Below, in pieces: positions 22,234 through 35,033 of a stretch of 64,000 nt of DNA (position 1 is its first letter; the number at the start of each line of letters is the position of its first letter). The notes under the pieces are model-generated. The model made no database searches and had not been told where the DNA came from. It saw nothing but the letters and a program-made list of their open reading frames with translations. Source of the stretch: Proteles cristata cristata (taxonomy: Eukaryota; Chordata; Mammalia; Carnivora; Hyaenidae); contig JAESUZ010002881.1 of assembly GCA_017311185.1 (NCBI GenBank), forward strand, positions 620,001 through 684,000, written 5' to 3'. The position numbers and the translations under genes were made by a program.

Positions 22234-22428
22234 TTAAAGGGAGAGTGTATGAGTGAGGAAGAGAGACAGAGTGAGGGAGGAGGAGAGAGGAGGAGAGAGA
22301 GAGAATTTTAAGAATGCTCCATGCACAGTGCAGAACTGTCATGACACTCAAACCCAGTACCCCAGGATCATGATCTGAGCTGAAATCAAGAATGGATTGC
22401 TCAACTGACTGAGCCACCAAGGCATCCC
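22234..22428 (-). mobile_element. CAN SINE, older type, antisense
   Basis: GA-rich tract, GAATGCTCCATGCACAG, GGATCATGATCTGAGC, GAAATCAAGAATGG and GAGCCACCAAGGCATCCCC. The form AGAATTTTAAG with CCATGC marks the older carnivoran subfamily. AGGATTTCTT before the pair (about 22039-22048) and AGGATTCCTT after it (about 22435) may be its target duplication. Confidence 0.88.
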
Positions 22429-22497
22429 CAAATGAGGATTCCTTAATCTTAGAGTTTATCTTCTGTAATGCACCCCATTGTATGCACAGACAATTCA

Positions 22498-22717
22498 GGG
22501 GCACCTGGGTGGCTCAGTCATTTGAGCATCTGACTTCAGCTCAGGCTGTGATCTCATGATTTGTGGGTTCGAGCCCCCATTGGTCACACTCCTGTCTGCA
22601 TGAAGCCTGCTTTGGGTCTCCTATCTGCTTTTCTTTGCAGCTCCCCTGCTCATGCTCTCCCTCTCTCTCTCTCTTTCTCTCTCTCTCAAAAAGTGAAATA
22701 AATGTTAAAAAAAAAAC
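22498..22717 (+). mobile_element. CAN SINE
   Basis: GGGGCACCTGGGTGGCTCAG, GACTTCAGCTCAGG, GGGTTCGAGCCCCC B box, CT tract and AAATAAATG plus A10 tail. The usual CTGTGCTGACAG segment is replaced by diverged sequence. Confidence 0.95.
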
Positions 22718-22950
22718 CTCAAAATCTAATAAAAATACAGTGTCTTTCTCTGGAAAGTATTAATTTATGCTTGAGTGTGGCAGAATATAACTTTTCAGGA
22801 TTCTGTGGCTTATTTAAAGTTTCACTTTGGATGGCCAGCACAAATGGTGCCACTTCAACTTCACTTGAACCTCACTTATCATTTCATACTACACCCATGG
22901 TGGTGTTAAAATGCTGAAAAAGGAAGTGATATAAAAACCAAAACTCTTGA

Positions 22951-23171
22951 GGAGCGCCTGGGTGGCTCAGTCGGTTAAGCATCCGACTTCAGCTCAGGTC
23001 ATGATCTCACAGTTCGTGGGTTCGAGCCCTGCATCGGGGTCTGTGCTGACAGCTAGCTCAGAGCCTGGAGCCTCTTTCAGATTCTGTGTCTCTCCCTCTC
23101 TCTATCCCTCCCATGCTCATGCTCTGTCTTTTAATGATGAATAGAAGTGTTAAAAGAAATTTTTAAAAAAG
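22951..23171 (+). mobile_element. CAN SINE
   Basis: Head AGCGCCTGGGTGGCTCAG, GGTTAAGCATCCGACTTC, GGGTTCGAGCCCTGC B box and CTGACAGCTAGCTCAGAGC. The tail is degraded. No clear target duplication. Confidence 0.95.
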
Positions 23172-26100
23172 AGTATAAAATTGAAAGGTGAGATGATAGT
23201 ATGCTAATTAGAGAACATGACAGTAAGTTACAGGTTGCATCCAGAAAGTCGTTTAATAGAAATGATTTTTATAGGCAGGATCATTAGGGAAACATTCCTA
23301 AGGAAGGCAAACTTAGAGAAATGTTGAGTTAGGCTAAGTTAGAGAAGAGACTGTACAGAGTGGAAATGGCTTCTACGTGTGAACAATGAAAAATAAAAAC
23401 TAGCTTTGTTGTTATAGAAGTTTCACTTTGGTGTTTAGTGGTAGATATAACCAGGCACATAAAATGGTGTATCAGATTTTGAAAAATCATACAAAGCTCA
23501 AGTATAACTTTGATTTAATGTATTACTTTAAATTTCTCAAGTGCCATTTCTGCACAGTGATGTAGCACCATCACTAGAAGAAGACTAATAATTACACTAA
23601 GTCACTGGAATTTGGAAATAATATTTTATCAATTTATACAGCTTATTGTTTTCCTCTGTTATTTTAAATTTCCACCATTTGATTGACCACCTTTCCCTCC
23701 ATCTTTCCTTGTCATGTTACTAAGGATAGCTATAGCACCTTTTTTTTGAGATGTATTTTTCGACTACCCAGAAATAATTATGGCAAAATAAAGCAAGATC
23801 ATGAATTCTACCTTTACTAATACCTGCCATAATTAACTGCCACTGAAGTATTAAAACCAACAAACCAACCAACCAGATAGTTATGCATGTACCAACAGCA
23901 TGCGTGAGACACAGCTCTCAGCAAAAATTCCTTCTTTTCAAACAGTATTGATTTGTGTGTTGGAAGGCAGCTTGGTTTTTATCCAAGTGTTATTTTTACA
24001 GTGTTTGTTTATGTCTTAAAGTACAGCAGACTAAATGTTGTAGCAGTGGGGCCTCCAACCTAGATTATCCACTCTAACTTCCCATTGACTCCAATTTCTC
24101 TCTTAGCTATCTGTACTTCATGGGGAATGACCACTCAGATCCTTTGTTTATATTTCTTGTCACAGTTGGAAACCTTTCTCTTTTTTAGTTGATTCTCCTC
24201 ACTGATGTCCCACCACTGATTTTTCCACCAGTCATTCACTGCTCTAACACTTGTGTACCAGATGGTATAAAATGGCTAAGCATGTATTTGCTGAGTGAAC
24301 ATAAGGAAAGCTGTCACTTGGCTTACTTCTCTTTCATTACTAACATTTTGCCATTAATAATTAGACAAGGTGATACTTGATGGATATTGCAAGACCTGAA
24401 CTTTTTTCTTTTTTTTTGCTTTCAAGTATAGTTAATTTTTATTCTATTGTTGTAGAAGATATTTGATGAAATCAATAATTTGGTAAGAGTGGCATATTTG
24501 CATTGTTTTTAAATTTTTTATTAGACTAGTAATATTTAGTTTTCTTTTGTTCAAATTCTTCTCAGGATTCTGCATAGATTTTTCTCCTTCCTTCCATCCT
24601 TCCTTCCTTTCTTTTTCCTTTCTTGATTTTGTGCACAAGGGCCAAACATTTTTAAATGAGCATTATTTTAACAACATGCTTTTTAATTTCCTAGTTGTTT
24701 GGGCAAAATAAAAAAAGAGGTTTCTCTTTGTTTTGTCAATAAACAATATGCCAAGACAGTATGTCAGAATTAAAAAATTGAGGAGCAACTTTAATTTTTA
24801 AAATCTCCTTTGGGTAAATGATTATTGTTTTCTACAACCAAACTTTGTATATTTAAGTTTTAACCATAATATCATAGAGGTTCTGTTTTACTCCCATAAG
24901 AATTCAGAGATAATATACATACTTATTGACCAGAAAATGATAAAGTCACATGTTCTCATTGATTGCACTTTTGTTTCTCACTTTTGTTTCTCAGAACTGC
25001 TATTATGGAGAAAGTTTATGTTTGGTACGTGTTTTCCTATTTATCTTAATCTTATTCTTTTTTTCAGATCATTTAGTTCAGAGAATTAGTTTGGGTTTTT
25101 TAAAGTTTTAACTTCTTATTGTGATCAATCAGAAAAAAGAAACATTCTATAAGATAATCAACAAAGAGAAAATTAAATGTTAACTTATAGGAATATACTG
25201 ATAGTATACTGAGATAGCTGAAGTTTATAAAATTTTGTAATGGGAAAAGTGTTTAAATGAAATGAATATAATATGAACAAGCAATCATTTTTCCTTAAAA
25301 ATTTTTTGTAGGATATTATGTGCTGAATGAAAATAATCATGTTCAGTGATTTTCAGAGGGGATAAGAAAATACAGATTTAGTGTTCCCTTAAAACTTTAA
25401 TCTGAATTATCATCTTAGTACTTTAAAAATGACATCTACTTATTATTTGAACTGAAAATATGTTTAAAATTCTTTTTTCTTCCTTTAGGGCATTGACTTA
25501 AAAGTCCTCTCTGTCTTTTGGTTTGTGAACTGTCTTCTACTGACTAGTTCAGGCTTTGCCTTACCTTTTATAGTTTCATCTTTAAGGGAGAACCTCTTTC
25601 CAATTCTTCTGTTCATTTCTCCCCTTGGCAAGGCCTTTCCTCTACTTATGATTCACCAAGCTGGCTCTTCTAGTCTTTTCTCCATAACTCATTTTTGTCA
25701 GTTATAAACAACTTTGGCTAAATCTCTCTATTTTGCATGTTTGTTGTTAAATTATGTTGTTATTGAAGATGACATTTTAAAGGTATTACATTCTTAAATA
25801 TAAAGCAAATGTTTCTAACCCTGCTATAGACTGTGACTATAAATATCACTTTTTACTTCTTTGTCACTCCCTTCTTTTATCAAATATATATAAACAATTT
25901 GGTAAATATGCATGCATTTCAATAGTTTTTAATGGTAATGAAAGTATTTATGGTGTATGCTTCTGCATAAGATTGTGAGGGAGAACATTAAGGAAAATAC
26001 CAATTTTTTATGGCATAGTTTTCTAAACTAGGAATTAGGTCCAATACTAGGAATATATCTGAATAAGAAAGATTAATTTCTTCCAAGATAAATATACAGT

Positions 26101-26200
26101 ATGAGAAATGTACTTATAAAATTTATTAAGCAAGAACTATATGTATCTTGTATATATTTAAGCCACTAAAGAAGAGTTGATCATATTTGTAGTTGAAAAT
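23172..26200. other. Unassigned AT-rich DNA, about 3 kb
   Basis: No gene or SINE. An impure (CTTC)n tract lies at 24585-24624. Possible old repeat remnants near 24190-24300 and 25500-25700 could not be assigned. Confidence 0.5.
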
Positions 26201-26210
26201 ATTCAAGATT

Positions 26211-26405
26211 GGGGCATCTGGGTGTCTCAGTCCGTTAAGTGTCTGACTCTTGGTTTCAACTCAGGTCATGATCTCACAGTTTGTAGGTTTGATCCCCACA
26301 TCAAGCTCTGTGCTGACAGTGTGGAGCCTGCTTGGAATTCCCTGTCTCTCTCTTCCTCTGCCCCTCCCTCTCTCATGCTATTTCAAAATAAATAAACTTA
26401 AAAAA
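26211..26405 (+). mobile_element. CAN SINE with 9-bp target-site duplication
   Basis: GGGGCATCTGGGTGTCTCAG, CTTGGTTTCAACTCAGG, GGTTTGATCCCC and AATAAATAAAC tail. ATTCAAGAT flanks it at 26201-26209 and 26406-26414. Confidence 0.95.
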
Positions 26406-26461
26406 ATTCAAGATCCATAAACTGATATTGAAGATACTATCATTCTTCATGTAACATCTTT

Positions 26462-26505
26462 TATATATATATATACATATATATGTATACATATATATAT
26501 ATATT
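26462..26505. repeat. (TA)n microsatellite
   Basis: TA repeats with CA and GTA interruptions, merging into the T-rich tail of the antisense SINE that follows. Confidence 0.93.
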
Positions 26506-26712
26506 TTTTATTTTATTGTTGAGAGAGAGAAAAACAGAGAGAGAGCAGTGGAAGGGCAGAGGGAGAGAGGAGGCACAGAAGCACAGAATGAGAAGCAGGC
26601 TCCAGGCTCTTGCTGTCAGCACAGAGCCTGACATGGGGGTCGAACTCACAAACTGTGAGATCATGACCTGACCCGAAGTCGGACATTACCGACTGAGCCA
26701 CCCAGGTGCCCC
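26506..26712 (-). mobile_element. CAN SINE, antisense
   Basis: Tail TTTTATTTTATTGTTGAGAG, TCTTGCTGTCAGCACAGAG, GAGATCATGACCTGACC and head GAGCCACCCAGGTGCCCC. Confidence 0.95.
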
Positions 26713-28790
26713 TTAAATATTTATTATCCATTACTTTTAGCTATTACAGCCAATATTCTTATATTTTTGAGTATTTAGAGCTTTGTGTTACTTTAAGTGC
26801 TTTATATATTCTATTTTTTTCTTATAAAAACTCATAGGAGAGAAATTATGTTTATTTGACAGATGAGTAAATTGGTATTTACAGAGTTCATCTAGGAAGG
26901 GACCTGTACTCTTAAGTACTATAATACAATGGCCCTTTGCTTCAATCAATTAGAAAATAACACACACCAAAAACAGGTAAAGTTAAAAGCTAAACAAAGG
27001 GCTAAGAATAATATCTGTTAATCAAAGTCCGTAATTAATAGTCACTGTACTCTGATTTACCAACTATTGATAATGCTTGCACAATTTTCTATAATGGCTA
27101 AAGAATAAATCATAAACATTTCTACACTCAAAACAAGCATTAGTACACAGAATAAAATACTGTCAACAATATAGTATTTCTAAGAGACAAAAATAATTTA
27201 TTTTGGCTTATATCTGATTTTCCAAAGCAAATCAGTAGGATTCATTCAATTAGTGTAAGAGTTTATCTTATGTCAAATTCCAAGACCTCATGAAGAAAGT
27301 ACGCATGAAATCTGGTCAAAGTGAACTTCTTTGTTTGAAAACTGATTCTTCATGGAGATTTGGAGTCACTGAATTCTTCTGGGAGCTTAGTACAAATGAG
27401 GACAACTAAAAGAATGGTAAGACATTGGCAGAGAAGCCTTAATTTCTGAAATTACTTTATCTAGTATGCTATTTGAGTTAGGTCTAGGCTTGTTCAAGAT
27501 CTCATGACAGAAATGGGATTAGTACTCTACATTTATCTTTTCTCACTTTTTAGAGTATAACCACCACATTAAAAAATTACCAACTTCTACTGATTGTATG
27601 TTAGCAAAGATATTTTTTTTCCCCTGAATATTGTCCTCAATATGGCAGAACAGACTGGTTCAAAGCAAAGTTTTGATGAAATGTTTTCTCAGGAAAATCT
27701 GTTTCTGAAGCTAAGAGACTGCCACCTACAACCATCTGTGGTTTTGTGTTCCTTCCAAACTTTTCTGTTGTCTTTATATAGATGCTGCCATTGTCGTTTT
27801 TGTGGTATCTGAATATGGCAAGTACTTCTATCTTTTGTTGCTTTTGTTGAAAGTGTTTTGCTGTCCAACTAAATATTATAGTGCACTTTCACACACATAT
27901 ACACACACATTATAAACTTTACTATATTAGGCACAATATCACCCTAGTCAACTTATCCAAATAGAAACACAAAACTGTCTTAAAAGATTCTTATCCCCAA
28001 CATGGGTAACAGTGATTTATATGTCTTACGAATCATAAAAGAAATTAAGAAGTATGTAGAAGAGATAAACTACATAATTGGTCCAGATATGGCTTCAATG
28101 ACGTAAAATACATAACATGGAAGATAAGTATAGAAATGATAATTATTAAGTTTCTAACATTAAAGAAAGACCTGTGTTTTTTTTTTTAAGTACTGCTTTC
28201 CAAGCAAGATAAATAAAATTAAATTATCTACTTGATACAGTGTAGTGAAATAACAATACTCTAGATAAAGGGACAAAAGCCCTTTAACTGTAAGAAAGAA
28301 AATAAACTTTACCTAAAAGGAAGACAGATTACTACTTTCAGCTGATATCAAACTAATCCTTCTACATAGAACAGCTAAAATGCTAGGTTATTGTTGTTAT
28401 TGATGATGAATGAGAATGATTTACAACAACAACAAATCCTCTTGAAGGTATTAGAAGTCAACCAAATGAGAGAGAACTCGAGGGACCAAAATAGGAGTGA
28501 AACTGAGATGAAACTGACATTTTTCTGCTGATTTTTTTTCTTTTTTGAATATTGGCTGATTATTGGTATAAAGCACAGTAGCTATACAGAATACAACAAT
28601 CTAAAATTTAGGGTAGTTATAATGGCCTGGGGAGACATACATGAAATTTAGAACACAAATTGAAAATTAGCACTTAGTCAGGGATCAGAATAATTATAGG
28701 GGAAAATAGTTGCAGACCCTCAGTTCTGTCATTCAGAACATAATTTTCCTGAGGCATCTATCACCTTCAAAGCTCCAGGCGTGTGCGTGA

Positions 28791-28794
<4 letters not shown>
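26713..28794. other. Unassigned AT-rich DNA
   Basis: No recognisable gene or repeat. The 72-codon frame at 27594-27812 has no motif or gene context. Confidence 0.5.

Positions 28795-28835
<41 letters not shown>
28795..28835. repeat. (GT)n microsatellite
   Basis: About 20 uninterrupted GT units, then a G-rich stretch (GGCGGGGTGGAGGGAGGG). Confidence 0.97.
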
Positions 28836-28836
<1 letters not shown>

Positions 28837-29599
28837 CGGGGTGGAGGGAGGGTGTTTAAGGGAGGGTAGTGCTAAAAGAAATCCAGCATAAAGAAGCTGT
28901 TGTAAATCTAAGAAAAATAATAAAATGCTAGTAGTTTTCTTGGCAGGAAGACCAGGGATACCCTAAGAAAAATGACTAGCTTTCAGGTAAGGTTCTGAAC
29001 TATCCCTTAAAATTACAGGCATATCAGGCTAGATTGAGGTAATATTCTGTATCAATCTTTCACAAGAAGCATACTCTATGGCAAGATAAGAGTTCAAAAT
29101 TAACTATTTTTTCTTTACATATGTTTACTGTCACAGTCAACTATTATTACAACAACTTTGTGTAATAAAGCACACCGAGACTCCATGACTTGAACAACAA
29201 TCATTTATTTTTATATTCATGGGTTCTAATGTCTATAGTTTGGTCTTATCTAGGCTTGGTTCAGCTGGACTTGACTCCGGACCATTGGTCAGATTTAAGC
29301 CTTATCCACATTCTTCTCTCGCTAGTGGCCTTTTTAGAGTACACTCATGAAGGCAGAAGCAAAAGACAGTAAATTTCCACAAAATGACTTTGAAAACATG
29401 CACTTATACCACATCCCATAATGTTTATTGACCAAATTAGCATCACAATCAATTCCAATCTCAGTATCCGAGAACTATGTTTTATGTCTACTGGGCTTTT
29501 AGTTCCTAAAGCCAATTACATAGGCTGAAAAGTAATGCAATTTTCCAGTGTTCACATTTATTTAATACTTTTAAAGCATGCAGGAAAACAGAACCATAT
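28836..29599. other. Unassigned, possible ancient repeat 29155-29420
   Basis: 29160-29380 (GACTTGAACAACAATCATTT, GGCTTGGTTCAGCTGGAC, GAGTACACTCATGAAGGC) has the phrasing of an ancient mammalian repeat, related in style to the one near 2.4 kb. I cannot name it. Confidence 0.4.
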
Positions 29600-32500
29600 G
29601 TTAGAAAACCAAAAGATGGGGATTCAAAAAATACACGTAAATGATAAAAGAAAAACAGAATTAGCAGATAGTGACAAAATATAAATCATATATTTTGAAA
29701 ATAAGAAAGAAAAAGATGAAAAATATCATATGGAAATTCTAGCACTGATTAAAAAACTAATAGATAATATTAACGGCATATTGGACAAAGCAAAAGAAGA
29801 CAGGTGCTTCCATTACATTCAAGCAGAAGTGAAAAAGAATGAGTAAAAGATACACATAAAAGAGTGAAGGGATGGATGTGATATAACCTAAATTTAATTA
29901 GAACTCAGAAGACAAAAAGTTAGAATGGCAGAAGAATAATTTGAAGATATAATGACTACAAATTTTCAAAAAATGATGAGTGATATGGAGCTACAAATAC
30001 AGAAATATTGACCATCTCAAAACATAATAAATACAAAGAAAATTAATCATAGCCACATCACAGTAACATTGATATTTAAAAACAAAGAGAAACCTTACAG
30101 TTTATTTCACTTCTGCTTAAGGTTGAAAGGGTGATGTTCTCAGCATAATAATAAGAAAACATGGAGAAACTAATCAAATTTTCTTGAGTCCAACAGAGAT
30201 GCGGGTCAATAACGTAGTCTGAAATCTAAGAAATGATAAGCCCCTGTAGAAGAGACAGGGCACAAGCAATTACTCATCTTTGGCACAGCATCGGGGGAAG
30301 AGTTGCTGGGTGCCATAAGAGGGGGTCAAAAGAATCCAGTTAAATTTTTATAAATTGCTAAAGGGGAAGTGTAGGCTAGCATAAGAGTATAAAAGCACTT
30401 GGAACAAGAGATACAGTCATCTATCTTCTCTGAACTTCCAAGTGTTGCTGACAAAAAGGACTGGATAATAGGGTATAGATTGGGGAGAATTCATTAGGGG
30501 AAGCAATGTTAAAGGAGGAAGTCAACTTTTACTACAGGAAATACACAGAGCTCCACACAGACCCTAATTTATTATGATGAATCAAAGTCTTCCTGCTAGA
30601 GGAGAGGGAGAAATCCTATTGCTGCCAAAACTAGAGTGAAGACCAATTGTAGGAGGAATAATGTTAGAGAAAATTAAGCCTTTATTATAAAAGTGAGATA
30701 GGGAAGAATATGGGAAATTCAATGCTAATATCATTAGAAGTCTCCTACCACTGGGGGAGGTGGAAATTACAATGATTACCAAGATACAAATAAGTTGTTG
30801 GCTCCCAGCAGAAAAATAGGCAGGGCTGAGAATTCCCCTTTTCTGAGACATGAGCATAATTTTGACCTAGAATACAGAGCATCGCCCCCAACCTTTGCCA
30901 TCAGGCTACAAAGTGCCAAGTAACAGCAAAACTTGTCCAGTACTGGGGAGAAAACAAGAATGTGGAGACTGACCACCTCTGTGGCTTTAGCATAATAACC
31001 TAATATTAAGAATCAAAACAATCCAAAGACTCCATACTCTGAACCAGGGCTCACAGATGTCTTTGACATTGACGTTACCATAAAGGAATTTTTCCCGACT
31101 ATGATTAATGTATTAAGTGCTTTAGGTGAAAAGGTAGACAACATGCATTAACAGATGGTGAGTTTAAACCAATAAATAAAAATTAAAAGACTCAAATGGA
31201 AATGCTAGAAAATAATGTGGGAATAAAAATAAAGTATACACAGCAGTAGACTTAGTTGACATTTATAGAAAACCCTATCCAGCAACAGAAGAATGCCCAT
31301 TTTTTTAAGTATGCATGATTCACTCGGGTAGATCATATTCTATGTGATAAACTCATCTCAATAAATTAAAACACTTTAAAACATCCAAAGAATGATCTTT
31401 AACTACATGGAATTAAGCCAGAAAACAATATAAAAATGATAACCTTGATAATCCTAAGTATTTGGATATTAGTCACACTTCTAAATAACTAATGGGTCAA
31501 ATACAAAATTACAAGTGAAATGGAAAAGTATTTCTAATTGTATGAAAATGAAAAGAATCCTAATTTGAGAGAAATACATAGAGCACAAAGATAAGCACTT
31601 GCAAGATTGACTATTCATTAATGAAAAAACTGCAAATTCAGAATTAAAGGAAACTTCTTTAACACAATTAAGAGACACTTACAAACAAACAGTCTCTGAA
31701 GATAATGTCATATTTAATGATGTAACACTTAATTTTTTTGCCCTTATAATTAGGAAAAAGCCAGAATGTTTCTTTGTCAGCTCTCTTAATTAATAGCTTT
31801 AGATCATCATGAATGCAATAAGGTAAAAAAGAAAAAAGACAAAGATTGAAAGAGAGCAAGCAGCAACAGAAGAAACAGCTATCTACATTAAATTTTCCAA
31901 CAAATATGCAAAATTTTTTAAGTGAATTCAACAAGGTCAGAGCATAGATAAAATCCATATACACAAGTTAACCATATTCCTCAATACAGATAATAATTGA
32001 AAATTAAAATTGAAATAATCATCATTTACTAAAGCTCATGAAATTATTTAAAAGCTATGTATAAATCTAACAAATACATGCAAGATCTGTATATTGAAAA
32101 TTAGAAAGACTGATGAAAGTAGTCAAAGAAGGTCTAAATTAATGAATTTTTAAAATGTTAATTATATCCAAATAGATTTACAAATTCAATATAATCTCAA
32201 TCAAAACCCCAGCAAGATATTTTGTAGAAACCAAAGGTTATTTTTAAAATATGCTTAAGGAACAATGGAAATAGACTAGTCCAACAGAAATGAAAATAAT
32301 TGTTTACACTAAAACCTATATGCAATTATTGAGAGAGGCTTTTTCATAATTAACAGAATATGAAAGCAGTAAGAATATCTTTTAACTGGTGAATGTATAA
32401 GTACACAGTAATCCTTACATACATGCAACTCTACTTGTCAGTAAAAAGAAACCAACCATACACAATACCATCGATGAATCTTACATGCATTATAGTGAGT

Positions 32501-32712
32501 GAAGTCAAACTCAATTACATTTTGTATTCTTCCTTTTATTTGAATTACTGTGGGGAAAAAATGGGCCTTTGAGTAATGAAAAATTTCTATATCTGTATAA
32601 TGATGGTTACATAACTGTATCAGTTTATCAAAACTCACTTAAATGGTAAACTGAAAACGATGAATTTTACTCAGGGTAATTTACAACTCAATAAAACTAA
32701 TAAAAAATAAGC
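29600..32712 (+). mobile_element. Ancient L1-derived mosaic, sense strand
   Basis: A-rich on the + strand throughout. 29.9-30.1 kb resembles decayed ORF1. 31.24-31.65 kb follows ORF2 endonuclease (GACATTTATAGAAAACCCTA, CACACTTCTAAATAACTAAT, GGGTCAAATACAAAATTACA). 32.05-32.27 kb follows late ORF2 (ACAAATTCAATATAATCTC, AATCAAAACCCCAGCAAGA). 32.40-32.70 kb is the L1M-type 3' UTR, ending CAACTCAATAAAAC. There are large internal gaps and no usable frame. The block at 30.2-31.2 kb fits less well and could hold another element. Confidence 0.6.
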
Positions 32713-33896
32713 TTATACAAAAGGATTATAATCAGGTAACAGCCAAATTATCATAAGAAGGGGTTGGGGGCCAGAATGCAATGCAATAACATCAGTTGAA
32801 TCAGAGGAAAAAAATCCTTAACCTAGAAGCTTATACCCAATAGAACATATAAAAGCAGAATAATTTTTTTACAAATAGAATTTTATGTGTGAAATTTATA
32901 AAAAAATATATATACAATATACAAAATATAAAATATGTTTTTCTTGGTGGAACAAATATAAAAAAATGCATTAATGTTTAAATGAATATTTTTGAAATAC
33001 TATTTTTTTGAGGCCTATATATTTCATCAATTTCAATTTCCAATTAAGGTATTCAAAGTAAATTAATTCATACAAGTGCACTCACAATAAATTAGATAAG
33101 ATTAGATATGATAAGATTACCTCTCAGGTTCTTCTGAAAATGTTATATAACTACATGTTCATATAATTATGTTTATGTAACTACACTATACATGTAGGTT
33201 TTAATATTTTTGTATATCTTTAATCCATGTTTAAGAGAATATAATATCACACACTTCCAAAGATCTATAGTTATATTTTAAGATTCTCACATTGTATATT
33301 TCACTTTTGGATAGAAGTTTTAGTTCTCAGCAAGACTTGATAATTAGATAACATTTTTGAGGCCAATGTTTTAGGAATACCTGGCAAATACAATTGGTTT
33401 TTTTAAGCAAAATTTTTTTTGATCACTCAGAATATTTTCAGTTAGGATGTGTGTAATAGTGAGGTACAGTGAGTGAAGTACAGTGAAACATACATGTATA
33501 TGTGTACATGATGGTAAGCTAGGAAAAATCTGATGAAAAGTTAAATATTAGGTTATTCTTCCTGCTTTTTTAGTACATTAGAACTCTTTATCAGGTGTTT
33601 CATAAAGCCTAAAAATGAAAGAGAAATATTTCTTCCACTGGGTCTATTGAATATATGTGTCTTCTTTACTTACAGGGAAGTTTATGAAGTAGAAGAGTAA
33701 TGAATCAGTGGCCAATATGCTTTGGCTGTATACTGCAACACAGTACCATCTAACAGCCACAATTTAATAGGATCATGAGCAATGCTGAAAGAGGGATTAG
33801 GAAAAATGTCTAGAACCAAAATCATTCCTGTTCGTTATTTAAATGAAGACAGCATGTTATCAATCTATACTAACATTTAAGTGAAAGTACATTTTA
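32713..33896. other. Mostly unassigned
   Basis: 32800-32900 (AGAAGCTTATACCCAATAG) may be decayed L1/HAL1 ORF1 sequence on the + strand. The rest is AT-rich DNA with no recognisable content. Confidence 0.4.
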
Positions 33897-34098
33897 GGGG
33901 AGCTTGCACAGCTCAGTTGCTTAAGCATCTGACTCTATTTCAGCTCAGATCACTATCTCAGCTTCATGAGTTTGAGCTCAGCATTGGGTTCTGAGCTGAC
34001 GGTGCAGAGGATTCTCTCTCTTCCTTCCTTCATCCCTCCCCCACTCATGCTCCCTTGTACTCTCTCAAAATAAATAATAAATAAAACTTTTTTTAAAA
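33897..34098 (+). mobile_element. CAN SINE, diverged
   Basis: GGGGAGCTTGCACAGCTCAG, GCTTAAGCATCTGACTC, CAGCTCAGATCACTATCTC, CT tract and AATAAATAATAAATAAAAC tail. Confidence 0.9.
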
Positions 34099-34774
34099 GA
34101 GAAAAAGTCTATTTTAAAGGCAGCAGTTATAATTTGTGTAACTGTATTAGTAAAAATTGTATAGGACAGTGTTTCTATCCGGGTTCTACGGGGAGCGCCT
34201 CTCTACACATCAGAATTGTTTGCATACATGAAATTGGGAATTCAAAATGCTTGTCAGGAGACTTTAAAGATAAATGTAAATGACATCTACAAAAGACTCC
34301 AAGTGTGGTGTTTACAGTGGAAAGTGGAGATACTATTAGGCTTAATAAAACCATTTGAAAAAATATATTTAAGGAGTTCTTAAAATATTTCTTGTTTTAT
34401 GAGATTTGATGTCAATACCATGGAACAGAATTGTTTTCTTGCTAATTTACAAACAATGATGAGATCTTGATATGTAAACATGACTTGCAGATATATTTTT
34501 AAACATAGGTTTTTAAAAAATTAGTACAAGATGCAGGGCTTTTTTATGGTGGTTCTTTCACACTACTTACATATTTGTTGAACATCCTAATTTGGCGCCT
34601 TAAGAGGATGGTAGTCATCATCAGGCTGAAAGTGAATATTTAAGACCTAAAAGACCCTTCATAGAAAGTGATGTATCATATATATTGTGTCACGATGGTG
34701 AGAGGATATGCATAAATAAATGCAAAATGAGCAGGGATCGTAAAAGGGCAGAGTTCCTCTTTATAGAGATACTT
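34099..34774. other. Unassigned DNA left of the full-length L1
   Basis: No gene. GTGTTTCTATCCGGGTTC at about 34170 could belong to an old hAT-type repeat, unproven. Confidence 0.4.
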
Positions 34775-34789
34775 GCTTATTAGTTGGTT
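34775..34789. repeat. Target-site duplication of full-length L1, left copy
   Basis: GCTTATTAGTTGGTT, repeated exactly at 41042-41056. It directly abuts the outer poly(T) tract. Confidence 0.96.
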
Positions 34790-34835
34790 TTTTTTTTTTT
34801 TTTGACCTTTAAATTGCCTCTTTTTTTTTTTTTTT
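34788..34835 (-). repeat. Double poly(A) tail with 17-nt spacer
   Basis: On the + strand: T16 (34788-34803), GACCTTTAAATTGCCTC (34804-34820), T15 (34821-34835), then the L1 3' UTR. In L1 sense order this is L1, A15, 17 unique bases, A16, target duplication. This arrangement marks read-through past the element's own poly(A) site. No AATAAA lies in the 17 bases, so an interrupted tail is the alternative. Confidence 0.8.
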
Positions 34836-35033
34836 ACAAATAGTTTATTGTCAAATTAGTTTCCACATAACACCCAGTGCTCATCCCCATAAGTGCCCTC
34901 CTCCATGCCCATACCCCCCTCCCCCCCACATCCATCAGTCCTCAGTTTTTGTCAGCATTCAAGAGTCTCTCATGGTTTGCCTCTCTCACTTTCCCCCACC
35001 ATTTCCGCCCTTCTTCTCCCCCTTGGTCCTCCG
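34836..35033 (-). other. L1 3' UTR
   Basis: Carries the felid L1 3' end: AATAAACTATTTGT at 34849-34836 (poly(A) signal 14 bases from the tail) and, in the + strand, CTCATCCCCATAAGTGCCC and a C-rich stretch at 34916-34927 (a G-rich tract in the L1 RNA). Such G-rich 3' UTR tracts are typical of mammalian L1s. Confidence 0.88.
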
